From: Anthonomus grandis grandis
Taxonomy: Eukaryota > Arthropoda > Insecta > Coleoptera > Curculionidae
Assembly (NCBI RefSeq): GCF_022605725.1
Contig: NC_065556.1
Span: 29,061,140 to 29,125,139, forward strand
Reading direction: 5' to 3'
Length of the DNA stretch: 64,000 nucleotides
Part shown: in pieces, positions 34,747 to 44,589 of the stretch
How positions within the stretch are numbered: the first letter of the stretch is position 1
Layout: each line of letters starts with the position of its first letter
Program-made: the position numbers and the translations under genes
Notes under the pieces: generated by a model
Database searches by the model: none
The model's input: the letters and a program-made list of their open reading frames with translations, nothing else
What the model was told of the DNA's origin: nothing

Positions 34747-36560
34747 TTGCATATTTACAACAGGAGCATTCTGGTCAATTTTTGCCGGATGTCTTCATCA
34801 AATTTTAACAATTTACTTGTTAGAATTGGCCCAAGTATCGCAAGAAGAGATACTAAATGGCGAAAAGCAATTCCAGCAAAAATTCGTTTAGCTGTGACTC
34901 TTCGGTTTTTGGCGACTGGAGATAGCTATCAAAGTCTTCATTATCTCTTCAAAATATCTCCCCAAGTAATTTCTGAAATTGTGCCGGAGGTGTGCAGTGC
35001 AATAATTGAAGCATTAAAAGACATTATAAAGGTAAACAAATTTTAATAGTTTAGTCACTAAAAAAAAAAAGAAAATTAGATTTTTATTACCTACTGTTAG
35101 TAGTATTATGAAACAAGTTTTTAAATATTATCTACATTAAAGGTTTCATAATAATTACCAATATTTTGAAAAATTTGAGAATTTTGCGTATGTGTATAAG
35201 ATAGTGATGACGATGATGCTGTAGTAAGGTCAGTATAATTGCTGAAAGCATCAGGAGATGGTGTTGGAACTGGTGTAGTCGGCACAGATTTGTTTCTCTT
35301 TCTTTTGAGCAACATAGTGTCAATTTCCACCATAATTTCCTCTCTTTCATCTTTATTATACCGACGAAGTTTTTTTGCCAGTAGTTGCCCATATAGTTCA
35401 CAATCGTCTTTTTGAGGATCCGGCCGTTTTTCTAAAATATTTGTAAGAATGTTAAAGGCTTCATCTATACGCTTTGCGCGAACAGTTTCTGTATCAGAAC
35501 AAATCGACTTTGCATTCCTTTTAGGTCCTACTGGCTTACGTGCATTAGGTATGATTTCACCTAGGCGAAAAATATTATTTTAGGTATATTAAAACAATTT
35601 TAAACACAGAAATACTATAGAAAAAGGTAATATTCATAAACTAAATAATGTTTTATTACCTTGCACTATTTATTCAACTGCTTTTTCTGTCTGGCTATTA
35701 GCGTTATTATCATCATTACCGATATCCTGTGACTCTTCTGTATCTGTAGCAACTGTTTGACTACTACTGTCTTTATTCACTGTTGAAAGGATCTATAATT
35801 AATGATGACTATGTTGTAAAATACTAAATATTTTCCTCTTTCTGTTTTAGATTCCCAAGGAAAAGCAAGAATGGTTAGCGATAGCTTCTAACTTTGAAAC
35901 TGGATGGCAGTTTCCCCACTGTTTAGGGGTCATGGATGGGAAGCATATTGTACTTCAATGCCCATTTAATACTAATTCAGAATATTACAACTACAAGGGC
36001 AGCTTTAGCATTGTTCTCATGGCATTGGTTGACAGCAATTACAATTTTATATATGCAGATATAGGTTGCCAGGGAAGAATTAGCGACGGTGGTGTTTTTC
36101 GAAACAGCACATTATATGAAAACATTTATAGACCAAATGCAACCATTCCACAGTCGGTACCAATTGCAGGATATAAAAATGAAGATTTACCCTCTGTCTT
36201 TCTTGCTGACGATGCTTTTGAACTAACCACAAAAATTTTAATGGCATTCATAAGAAAGGGTCTGTTCAACGGATTTTCAATTATCGCCTCTCCCGTGCGC
36301 GCATTATAGTTGAAAATGTGTTTGGCATAATGGCCTCTGTATTTGGAGTTCTTAGAAAACCGATGTTATTGCAACCAAGTAGGGCAACTTTAATAACTTT
36401 GACATGTGTCTATCTGCATAATTATTTACGTAAAAGTAGAACTTCACGGCCTATGTACACGTTACAAGGCTCTTTTGATTCATTTACGGAAGATAAGGAC
36501 TACCGACCCTGCTGCCACTACAAAAAATTCCACGTAAATCACCGCAAAGTGCTCAAAACG
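34747..36560 (+). pseudogene. Harbinger (HARBI1-like) transposase, one frameshift
   Basis: Exon 1 (about 34747-35030) reads MSSSNFNNLLVRIGPSIARR and RLAVTLRFLATGDSYQSLHY and ends AAG|GTAAAC. Exon 2 starts after TTCTGTTTTAG at 35850 (IPKEKQEWLAIASNF). DDE residues: GVMDGKHIVLQCP (first D), ADIGCQGRISDGGVF (second) and VENVFGIMASVF (third, E). A single frameshift near 36265-36300 separates the last part, which ends at 36560. The 5' end is uncertain: an AACATG start lies just before a frame change at 34740-34790. The HARBI1 family is the nuclease of Harbinger elements and acts with a MADF or Myb-like partner. This copy is nearly intact. Confidence 0.85.
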
Positions 36561-37357
36561 TGAGAGATAAATATGCGAATTATTTTATGACTTCCGGAAG
36601 GGTAGAGTGGCAAGAAAAATAAAATTAGTTCAGGTTAATTAATTACTACTTATTTAAAGAATGTACCTAGCTGTCATCTAATATACCTATGTACAGGGTG
36701 ATTCATTATAAATGTTTACCCCCCTTAACTTTTTTAATATATCACACTTTTCTGGTACACCCTGGGGGGGGGGATAAACATTTATAATGAATCACCCTGT
36801 ACCTTAATTAGTATTTATTAATTAAATATAATCCACGTTAAACTTCTGATTTTGAGTAATAATAAATATAAAAATTAAAATTTACAAGCTTTTCATATTA
36901 AAAACTTGTTTTGAATACCTAATCAAGTACCCTACCTACCATTTAAATATACCGAATAGCTAAATGACATAATTATGTATTTACCCCCTATAGGTATATT
37001 GTTAATTTATTTACCTCTGTATCAGTCGTTGGTACGCAATGGTAAACTGGGGCAAGGAACTTCTCCATGGTATCAAAAGCGAACCAACTGGGCTTAAAAA
37101 TCTCGTCACTACCCATGCCAGATTTAAGGGATTTCTTTTTCTTATTAAGTAACATCCTAAATGATGCCATTAACGAGTCCTTCTTTTTTTTTTTAATCGT
37201 TTAATGTGCAGGTAAAATTTAAGTTTTCCTGCAATTTTTGCCAGGCATCAGCTACTTTATTTCTGTTTCTGTGGTCGGGATGCTGGGGATCCCAAAGACA
37301 CGATTCTGTTTGATACCCTTCCAAAAACGTCATAACTGCCTGGTTTGTCCACTTCAT
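35121..37357 (-). pseudogene. Harbinger MADF/BESS partner protein, antisense
   Basis: Exon 1 runs from ATG 37357 (MKWTNQAVMTFLEGYQTESC, LWDPQHPDHRNRNKVADAWQ), the MADF DNA-binding domain, to an ACAGAG|GTAAAT donor at 37015. A slip in the A run near 37185 shifts its frame. Middle exon near 35790-35670 is Ser/Thr/Asp-rich and carries a stop. The last exon, 35577-35121, follows TTTCGCCTAG; it encodes DCELYGQLLAKKLRRYNKDE and REEIMVEIDTMLLKRK, a BESS-type motif. The transposase catalytic exon lies, on the opposite strand, inside this gene's first intron. MADF proteins aid nuclear import and end binding in Harbinger elements. Confidence 0.75.
36693..36802. repeat. Short MITE, 110 bp
   Basis: Inverted ends ACAGGGTGATTCATTATAAA and complement, about 30 bases each, with C-rich (TTTACCCCCC) and G-rich (GGGGGGGGGAT) inner edges. 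It is nested in Harbinger 1 just past the transposase stop. Confidence 0.8.
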
Positions 37358-38087
37358 ATTGCTTATTCCGCACCAAAAACTATTATATAGGCACTCAAAT
37401 TAGCACATCAACAATATTTTCGGCAATTCTCCTCTACATAACCTTAAACACTTATTTACATCCAAGACGCAAGTGCGGACGATAATACGAACATAAGCGT
37501 ACGAATATTCGGACCCTTTGATGTCTATTTAATTTACCGACTCAAGACGGAACATGCTAAATATTCACCAACGAACACGAATATTTTATCCACACATGCA
37601 GTATTTTTTCCGAATACCGATTATTCGTGGGCGAATAACGCAAGTGTGGAGCCGGGGTTATCATAATTTTGTGAATGCCTTTTAGGAACTTTAATTCCCT
37701 ATCACTACTACTAATAGTAGTATTTAGTTGTCATATTTTGCTCCCTTAGGTAATATTCGACAAGGATGTTGATTCTGCTATCAGATTTGATTTTCGATAC
37801 TTAACAAAAAATGTATGCCAGAGATTACATTTTCCCCACCGAAATACGCATATGGGGTAAGTGCAATTACTGAGACTGGGGTAAATGTAATCACTGACTA
37901 CATTTGCCCCAGCCTTGAGTTTTTAGGCTATAACATAATATCATTTTCTCTATTGTTACAGGCTAAGACTAATATCGAAGAAATAGTATAAATAAAGACT
38001 TTAATTAATTGTAAAGACAGTGTGGAAATCTTTAAAATAGGACCGATCTAAGACTAGTTTATACAGTTCCTAGTGAGTTCCTTCAAA

Positions 38088-40514
38088 ATGGTGAGAGTGT
38101 ATAAAAAAAAGAAACAAGACCCTTCTTACAGTGCTGAACTTTTAAAAGATGCGATCAGACACATCCAAGAAAATCGTATCAGTATTCGTGGTGCTGCCCA
38201 GAGGTATCAAATCCCATTTTCCACTCTTTAAAAACACCTACGAGGAACCCGAGGATCAAAAAGCACGTCCAAAGGAAGACCCACCGCAATACCTGCAGCT
38301 GATGAAGAAAAATTAGTGAATGCCATAAAAATCATGGAGAAGTGGGGTTGGGGGCTCAGCAGAAAGGAAATCTTAGAACTGGTTGGAAAGTATGTCACGA
38401 AAAATAATATAAAAACGCTTTTTAAAGATAGAATACCTGGCAAAGATTGGTTCTTATCCTTTTAAAAAAAGGCACAGGTTATCTTTATAAAAACCATAAG
38501 GACTAGAGTATGTCAGAAAAAAAGCCAATGATCAATTTGTGATTGAACAATATTTTGACATGTTAAAAGCAACCTTAGAAAATAACGACCTGCAAAATAA
38601 GCCTTCTCAGATTTATAACATCGACGAAACTAGTTTTACGCTCGATCCAAATAAAACTAAAATTGTGGGTCAGAAAAATGCCCACCGGGCCTGGAAGAGA
38701 GAGTACGACAGTTCTCATGGGTGGCAACGCAACATGGGGATAAACTGCCTCCATTAATTGTTTTTGAGGGAAAAAATCTATGAAGTACCTGGCTGGCTCC
38801 CAAGGAATCTACCTTTCCAGGTACTTCTTATGCTGCGTCACCAAATGGTTGGATGGAAACCGAAATCTTTGTAAACTATTTTACAAAAACTTTTATTCGC
38901 AACGTTGCACCTGAAAGACCAATCCTGCTTTTGTATTATGGACATTCAACGTACTTTGACCCAAAACTTATCGAGGCGGCTGTCGAAAATGATCTAACAC
39001 TTTTCAATTTGCTAACACTTTTGAAAAGTCAAATCGTTGTCGACCCAGGTTTCGTCTATATATACTATACTTCTTCCTTCATTTCTATATTTCTGTATCG
39101 CGTTTATATATTTATACCACCAATGAAGTATAGAGGGCCTTTCCATCAATATTTTCCTTTTGTTTTGACATTTCCTAAAGTAAAACCCATTTGCTTTTAG
39201 TAAACATCTTAAAGTTTCCTTGGAATAGGGAAAATCAATGGTCTCTCGCAACTTCTGTAGAAGAAGCTGGTCGTGGCTGGAACAATTTTTAATTCCTGGT
39301 AAAAGTTATTAATTGTGCGCCTTATTATTGGAAAATCTTTAAAGTCATTCTTAACAGAAAAGCGAGCTTAAATAATTAATAATAATACACTAAATTGACA
39401 ATTGTACTTAAATTGTACTTTAAATTACACCTATTGCAACCCATGGACCTAGCGGTTTTTAAGAGCCTTAAGTCACGCTGGGATTCCAAATTAGCGGGGT
39501 ACAAAAGAAAACATGTGGGTGTTAAAATACCAAAGAAAGATTTTTCGGTACTTGTGAGCACAATTTGGAAAGAGACAGATCCAACTTCACTGACATCGGG
39601 CTTTCGTAGAGGAGGAATATGCCCATTTAATAGATCTGTCATCGACCGCTCTTAATATAATCCAGAAGCTCTACAAAGATATAAAGAACGTTTGAGAAAT
39701 CTCCAACCTGCCACAGGACAACCTCTTAATGAACCCAGCGCAAGCAGCCACGCAGCAGCTAGCATCAGAACCGCGACCAGAACCAATAGCAGGGCCAAGT
39801 AGCGGTTCTGTATCATTTGAAGAATTGTTGCTGGAAACAGTGAGGCAATCGCCCCGTCCTAACGAAAAAGAAAGAAGAAAAACGGTAGCTCCGGGAGCTG
39901 AAATTATAACAGCAAAAGAAAACATAAAAAAAAAGAAAAAGGCTGAGCAATAAAAAGAAGATGAAAGAATAGCGAAAGATAAAGCAAAGAAATAAAAAAA
40001 AATAACAGTAAAACATATTAATGAGAGCTCTTCAGATGAAGAAGAGCCGCAAATTTTAAGTGACAGTGAATCCGACGACGTCACCTTTGAGACTTATGCA
40101 AAAAGGTTAGAGGAAGATGAAGAAGCATTAAAACAAGACGAATTGTTTCTCAAAGGGGTAGAAAACCTTAACATTGGAAACTGATTTTTGGTCTCACTTA
40201 AAGGAAAGAAAAGTATACTTTTCTATGCTGGTCAAATAACAACGCTTGATGAAGAATCGCAACCTACCATTAAGTTTAAAAAAAAATCAAACCAAAACGC
40301 GCATACTTCAGTGTTTCACTGGCCTGAACAAGAGGACCATCACTTAGTGGCTGCATCAGATAAAGAGCGAGTTGTACCAGAACCCACTTTAGGGCGAAGA
40401 GGAGAACTAACTTTTCCAGTATCTCATATAACGTTAAATAAATTTAAAAAAAAACATGTCACAGCCTGTTTTGCTCAACTTACCTACGTAATATACTTTT
40501 TAGAAAATCTTTGA
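38088..40514 (+). pseudogene. Pogo/Tigger-like (CENPB-type) transposase, broken
   Basis: ATG at 38088 opens an HTH_psq-like domain (ISIRGAAQRYQIPFSTL). A CENPB-type HTH follows (KDWFLSFKKR region, about 38440). The DDE domain starts at IYNIDETSFTLDP (38610; first D) and continues to LLLYYGHSTYF, where the usual D of DGHSTH is Y. After an insertion it resumes as LLQPMDLAVFKSLK (39427; third acidic residue) and FRRGGICPFN. A lysine-rich acidic linker and a tail with HWPEQEDHH and RRGELTFPVSHI follow. There is an in-frame stop at 38229 and several frameshifts. Dead. Confidence 0.85.
39012..39251 (-). pseudogene. Fragment of a second DDE transposase inside pogo
   Basis: Minus-strand frame reading FPYSKETLRCLLKANGFYF, CQNKRKILMERP and then SIVYIDETWVDNDLTF. 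The last block is the first catalytic Asp of a Tc1/mariner-type (DDE_3) domain, preceded by an HTH-like region. It lies in the gap of the pogo transposase between FNL (about 39010) and LLQPMD (39427), so it came in after pogo. The remainder of the element is absent. The exact edges are unclear. Confidence 0.6.
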
Positions 40515-40908
40515 GTTTTATTTCCTATCATTGCTCCACGAAAAAAGTTCATAACTTCCTTATAAATTAAGATAGGTATCAAGCTATATTTTTTTAACTC
40601 AGAATTTTTCATACTATATTACACTTGCCTCAGATCCATCGGCAGAGTAAGCATATGGCAGTTAGGAGCCGTGAGTACACTTGCCCTATTCTCTGGGGCA
40701 AGTGTAATCAGCCAATATTTTTTTTTAAATTTTGGTTTATAAAAAAAACAAAAGCAAACAAAAAATAAATAAATATGACATTGATTTAACAAAGAAATAA
40801 GCTCTGTGCCTACTAAAAATGAACCCGATTTCTCTTTTGGTTTTTTTGTTAAGAAATTTTAAAGTGCCACTATCATTTTTTTGATTACACTTACCCCACT
40901 TCACCCTA

Positions 40909-42290
40909 CATAAATAATAAAACAAATTTGCTTTTATAATCAAAATATAATATATTTTTTAAAATAATTAATTAAAGGGCAATTTATTATACAGAAACAA
41001 GGGGGCTCAATCATTTGTTTCTTTTGAAATCAATATTTTTTTCTCTTCTTATTAGCTCTAGAGGCACGTTTCTTTTTTCCAGACATAGGGGTTTTTTTTT
41101 TTCATCCAATATTTATTTTTCTGTCTTTTTCGTTTAAAGAGTTGGGTTGGGATCTTCTTGTGATCCAAATAATAATTCTCTTTTTAAATTTATACAAGCA
41201 TTGAAATTAATTTTCAATAAGTCTCCAGGCATTTACATTATTTCCTTTTTTTCAACTGTTGTATATTTCGCATGCAAAAGTCGGCAATAGTTTTAAATTT
41301 ATCCTGATGACATTAGACATCAAATTCTTAAGGTCTTAGTATCAAAGTGGCTCGTACTTGTCCCATTATTATCTACCCTATTAAATTTTAGTAATTTCTT
41401 CATTCATGTAAATGTATTTTATTTTTTTACTGACAAACGGTACCTCATACGTATAAAAGTCAAGAGACTAATTTGATCCAAATTAAAGGGGGAAGTCAAG
41501 AGTTATTTTTTAAAAAAACAAGTCAAGTATTATTTTTTTTGTCTAAAAATATTCAGTTTCGATGTAGTACGGACGCCACTGTAAGAATTTTTAAAAAACC
41601 TATTGTGTATAAAATGATCCTTCTTTTATGAATGGGAAATTTATTTCATGAATAAAAAAAGGGGATTGTAAGCACATAAAAAATTTAAAAGTGGTATTTT
41701 TGTATATGATACACTTATTATATAATAACTATTTTAAAAAGTGTGTAAAATACGTAACTTTATACACCCTGGAATGTTTAAAAAGTGAATACTTCACGCA
41801 CCGTAGTAGAAAAATACTTTTAAGCAAAAAGTGCTTCTTGATGTTTAAAAACTATATTGCATCAGATCCTATTCAGGTAATTAATATTTTTTCTAAATTT
41901 AAACGCGTCTTAGGGCCATAGTGGCATAGTGACACATTTCCGGACATAGGTTTTTATAATCAAATGGAGTTCTAAAACACCCTGTATTTATATAACAATC
42001 TAGGGCTCAGTTTTTACGTATAACCACCGTGTATAATTTTTTCAAGCACATGAGGTAATTTACGATGAAACAATTTCTAATTTTATCATAAATTAATATT
42101 TATCCTTTCCAGGGATAATCTATTAATAAATAAAAAAAAATAACTAAAGAGTCAACAAATAAAAAATTCAATAGCATAAAGGATTACGCTGATGAAGAAA
42201 CAAATCTAAAAATTGATAACATAAAAAATATAATAAAGTAGAATCATTAAAAATTTCAACAAGAAATATCATAAATTAAAAAAAAAACAA
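40909..42290. repeat. Duplicated block, copy 2, interrupted
   Basis: Second copy of the 32975-33745 block. About 770 extra bases (41315-42085) lie inside it; these contain no recognisable gene and only short chance ORFs. Confidence 0.55.
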
Positions 42291-42649
42291 TAAATAATAA
42301 AGAAATGAGAATGAAGAAAAAAGATGAATGAAAGGAGTAAGGAGTACATATGGAAAGATTTATATATATCGGTCTTCTTTTCTATCCCATTTTCCACAAG
42401 TATAGTTCCAATATAATTAAATACTAAAACATAAACTTGTTGTTATAATGTTATAAATTTAAATATTTATTGATTATTTTATAGCTTATTAACTTTGCTA
42501 ATAAAAATGTCTTCTTAAATTATAGTCACATATAATTACTAAGGAAGAAACTCCAAGGACTATACATATCGCAGTACGTGTCAAAGTAAGAAAAGAGGTG
42601 TAAATTTGATTTTTTTGCAACCATACAAGACAAATATTGCAGTGAAGTC

Positions 42650-42880
42650 GTAGATTAAGATAAAATGAAAATCCTACCAGTCTTTCTCCACTTATTTATT
42701 AAACATCAGTCCATCATCGAGGGATAAAAAGTGATGCAGACTATAAGACTGACACCAATTTTTTACTTTTTATCCCCTAATGATGGACACTGCTGTGTTC
42801 GAAACATGTCGGAAATTATAAAGATTGATTAATGAATAAGTGGAGGGAGACTGACCGGATTGTCATTTTACCCTTACGTT
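42650..42880. repeat. Fold-back repeat with diverged arms
   Basis: The left arm near 42680-42735 (TCTCCACTTATTTATTAA, then GTCCATCATCGAGGGATAAA) and the right arm near 42765-42870 (TTTATCCCCTAATGATGGAC, then ATTAATGAATAAGTGGAG) are inverted copies. The left arm has lost about 35 bases. The right arm contains a hammerhead-like core at 42777-42815. Confidence 0.6.
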
Positions 42881-43442
42881 ATCCTTAATACCTTCAAACT
42901 CGATATGCAAATAAAAGATTTTAAAATACAAATTTTCAAGGGATAAAAGGGTGAAGGTGTAACAAAAATTTTTATCAATTTCTATGATTATTTAAATTAT
43001 TTATTTTACAAATAAAATTTTTGCAAAAAAATACAATATGCACCCGTTTTCTATAACATATGTAATGATGAGTTTTTCCTCTGGCCCTCTTAACTTTATT
43101 TTAGAAATATATTGTGAACAGAACTTATCTGGGTGACTGTAAAAATTAGATTTTCGTTTCTGCTTCTGTGGATAACCTCTGTGACGTAAAATAGAACAAA
43201 TTTAGTCTTAACAGGTGCCAAATCATTGGCGACTGCTCCATTGATAGAAATATGAATTAAAAATATAACTGAGCGTTATCATAAGGACTTTGACGACCTT
43301 AAAATGTTATTTTCTTACCGCTTTAAACGCAAAACCGTTGCTCCATAGTCGTCAGTCCTATATACGAATATTCACCATCACAATTGAACACTTAAACCGG
43401 AACTGCAGCACCGAATAAAACTGTATCAATAAATAATTTGAA

Positions 43443-43820
43443 ATGGAAGAAAGAAAAAAATGGCATAAAACTGAGACCGATATGGTGCGGCGTGACATGA
43501 GCCGAAGAAGCCGATGGATTGTTGAAAATTCTTCCGCTTTCTGGCTGTTGGTTGGTCGACGCGAAACGGTATCGAGGTCATTGGGTTACCCGACCGTAAC
43601 CGCCGATGGGCATCGCACACGGACCATCCGACCCATCATCGACCGACGGTGGTACATTATTTTTTTATTGACCGAGACCAACTTTTCGGACGCACGGAAA
43701 TTCCATTATTTGTACAACAGAGTGTGGTGCAAGGCCAGCGAGTTTTCAAAACAGGATAGTAGTAGTAAGGATGGGGAAGCTAGCGTACATCAAATAGGCC
43801 TAAACGCCTCTTTTCGTTAA
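43443..43820 (+). other. GC-rich ORF of 125 codons, unassigned
   Basis: The longest ORF in a GC-rich island (43440-43810) surrounded by AT-rich DNA. The predicted product is basic at the N-terminus (RRDMSRRSRWIVE), with no signal peptide, membrane segment or family motif I can recognise. An overlapping antisense ORF also exists at 43426-43620, so open frames may simply reflect base composition. It may be a domesticated fragment, a noncoding exon or a CpG-rich regulatory island. Confidence 0.2.
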
Positions 43821-43889
43821 CCCTAAAATCACTCACTCCTCCCTTCTTAATGCACGATCATCACTGAGCCAGTTCAGAACTTCTTGCTG

Positions 43890-44400
43890 AAGTGTCGTTT
43901 TCTTGCTCCAAAAACAAGAAGGTGTAGATGCCTGTTTAGGCAGTTATGTCCAGTTAGGATGCCCACCAAATCTTTAATCATTTGTCAGCTCTTTGTTAGC
44001 AGTCGCATTACTTTAGAGCTATCATAATCTGGTATCTATTAGGTCAAATAATATTAGGTAATTATTAGATCAGAGCCTACGAAAAGGCTAATAGAACCTT
44101 GTCTTTCTAGTTCTGGAGTCCTGGGACCCACCTCACTTCCTTGTGTGCTGTACTCCTGGATTAGCTTTTGGATCACCTTGAAGGTAGCTTGACTATCAGA
44201 GTAGATACAAATCCTCTCGTTACCTTCCAATCATCTCATGTGTTTGCTACTTTAAATATAGCAAACACTTCTGCTTGGAAAACTGTCGTATGTTATGGAA
44301 AGGATACTCCTGTGTTCCTTTTCAACCTGTATTATATTCCTCACATGTTTTCCATGATCTATCTGTGTACCAGGCCTGAAAACAGTTTAGCTCCTTAAAT
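43890..44400 (-). pseudogene. Non-LTR RNase H domain relic
   Basis: On the minus strand near 44290-44240 the frame reads TTVFQAEVFAIFKVANT. Near 44215-44165 it reads ERICIYSDSQATFKVIQKL. QAE and SDSQA are the acidic-residue blocks of the RNase H domain in I- or Jockey-like retrotransposons. Near 43960 it reads KDLVGILTGHNCLNRHLH, the conserved downstream LTGHxxLxxHL block. There is no intact frame, and no RT upstream before 44590, where the repeat array begins. Confidence 0.7.
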
Positions 44401-44589
44401 TTAGTCCGTTGAGCATTCTTCCCTTGTCGTGATTTTCACCTTAAAGCCTTGCTTTAACCTTAGTTTGCTAGGTACATTGCGCAAGTAAACATTGCGTCAT
44501 TTTTCGTTACCTTTCTTCACTCTTGTGCGCTTACCAAACAGGGTAAACTGTATAGTGATTGGCCAGTTAAAAAGTATTTGAATATTTAG

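Larger units (their letters stand above)
33912..37657 (+). mobile_element. Harbinger element 1, complete with TTA duplication
   Basis: Terminal repeats CCCTGGCTCTACACTTGCG (33912) and the complement of CCCCGGCTCCACACTTGCG (ending 37657). TTA is duplicated at 33909-33911 and 37658-37660, the usual 3-bp Harbinger target. Carries both a transposase and a MADF/BESS gene, on opposite strands. Confidence 0.88.
33748..40906 (+). mobile_element. Pogo/Tigger-like element, with nested insertions
   Basis: Terminal inverted repeats GGGTGAAGTGGGGTAAATGT (33748) and its complement ending at 40906, extending over about 26 bases with one mismatch. TA lies on both outer sides (33746-33747, 40907-40908). Without the nested Harbinger the element is about 3.4 kb. 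Subterminal copies of the GGGGTAAATGTAATC motif occur at 37890 and, inverted or diverged, near 40645-40720. TA target choice and the transposase fit the pogo branch. Confidence 0.85.

Noticed and set aside
39671..40084. 137-codon minus-strand ORF
   Set aside because: Antisense of the charged linker of the pogo-like transposase; low-complexity Ser/Phe content reflects the sense strand.
44168..44398. Plus-strand 76-codon ORF
   Set aside because: The minus strand of the same bases encodes recognisable RNase H blocks, so the plus frame is a shadow.
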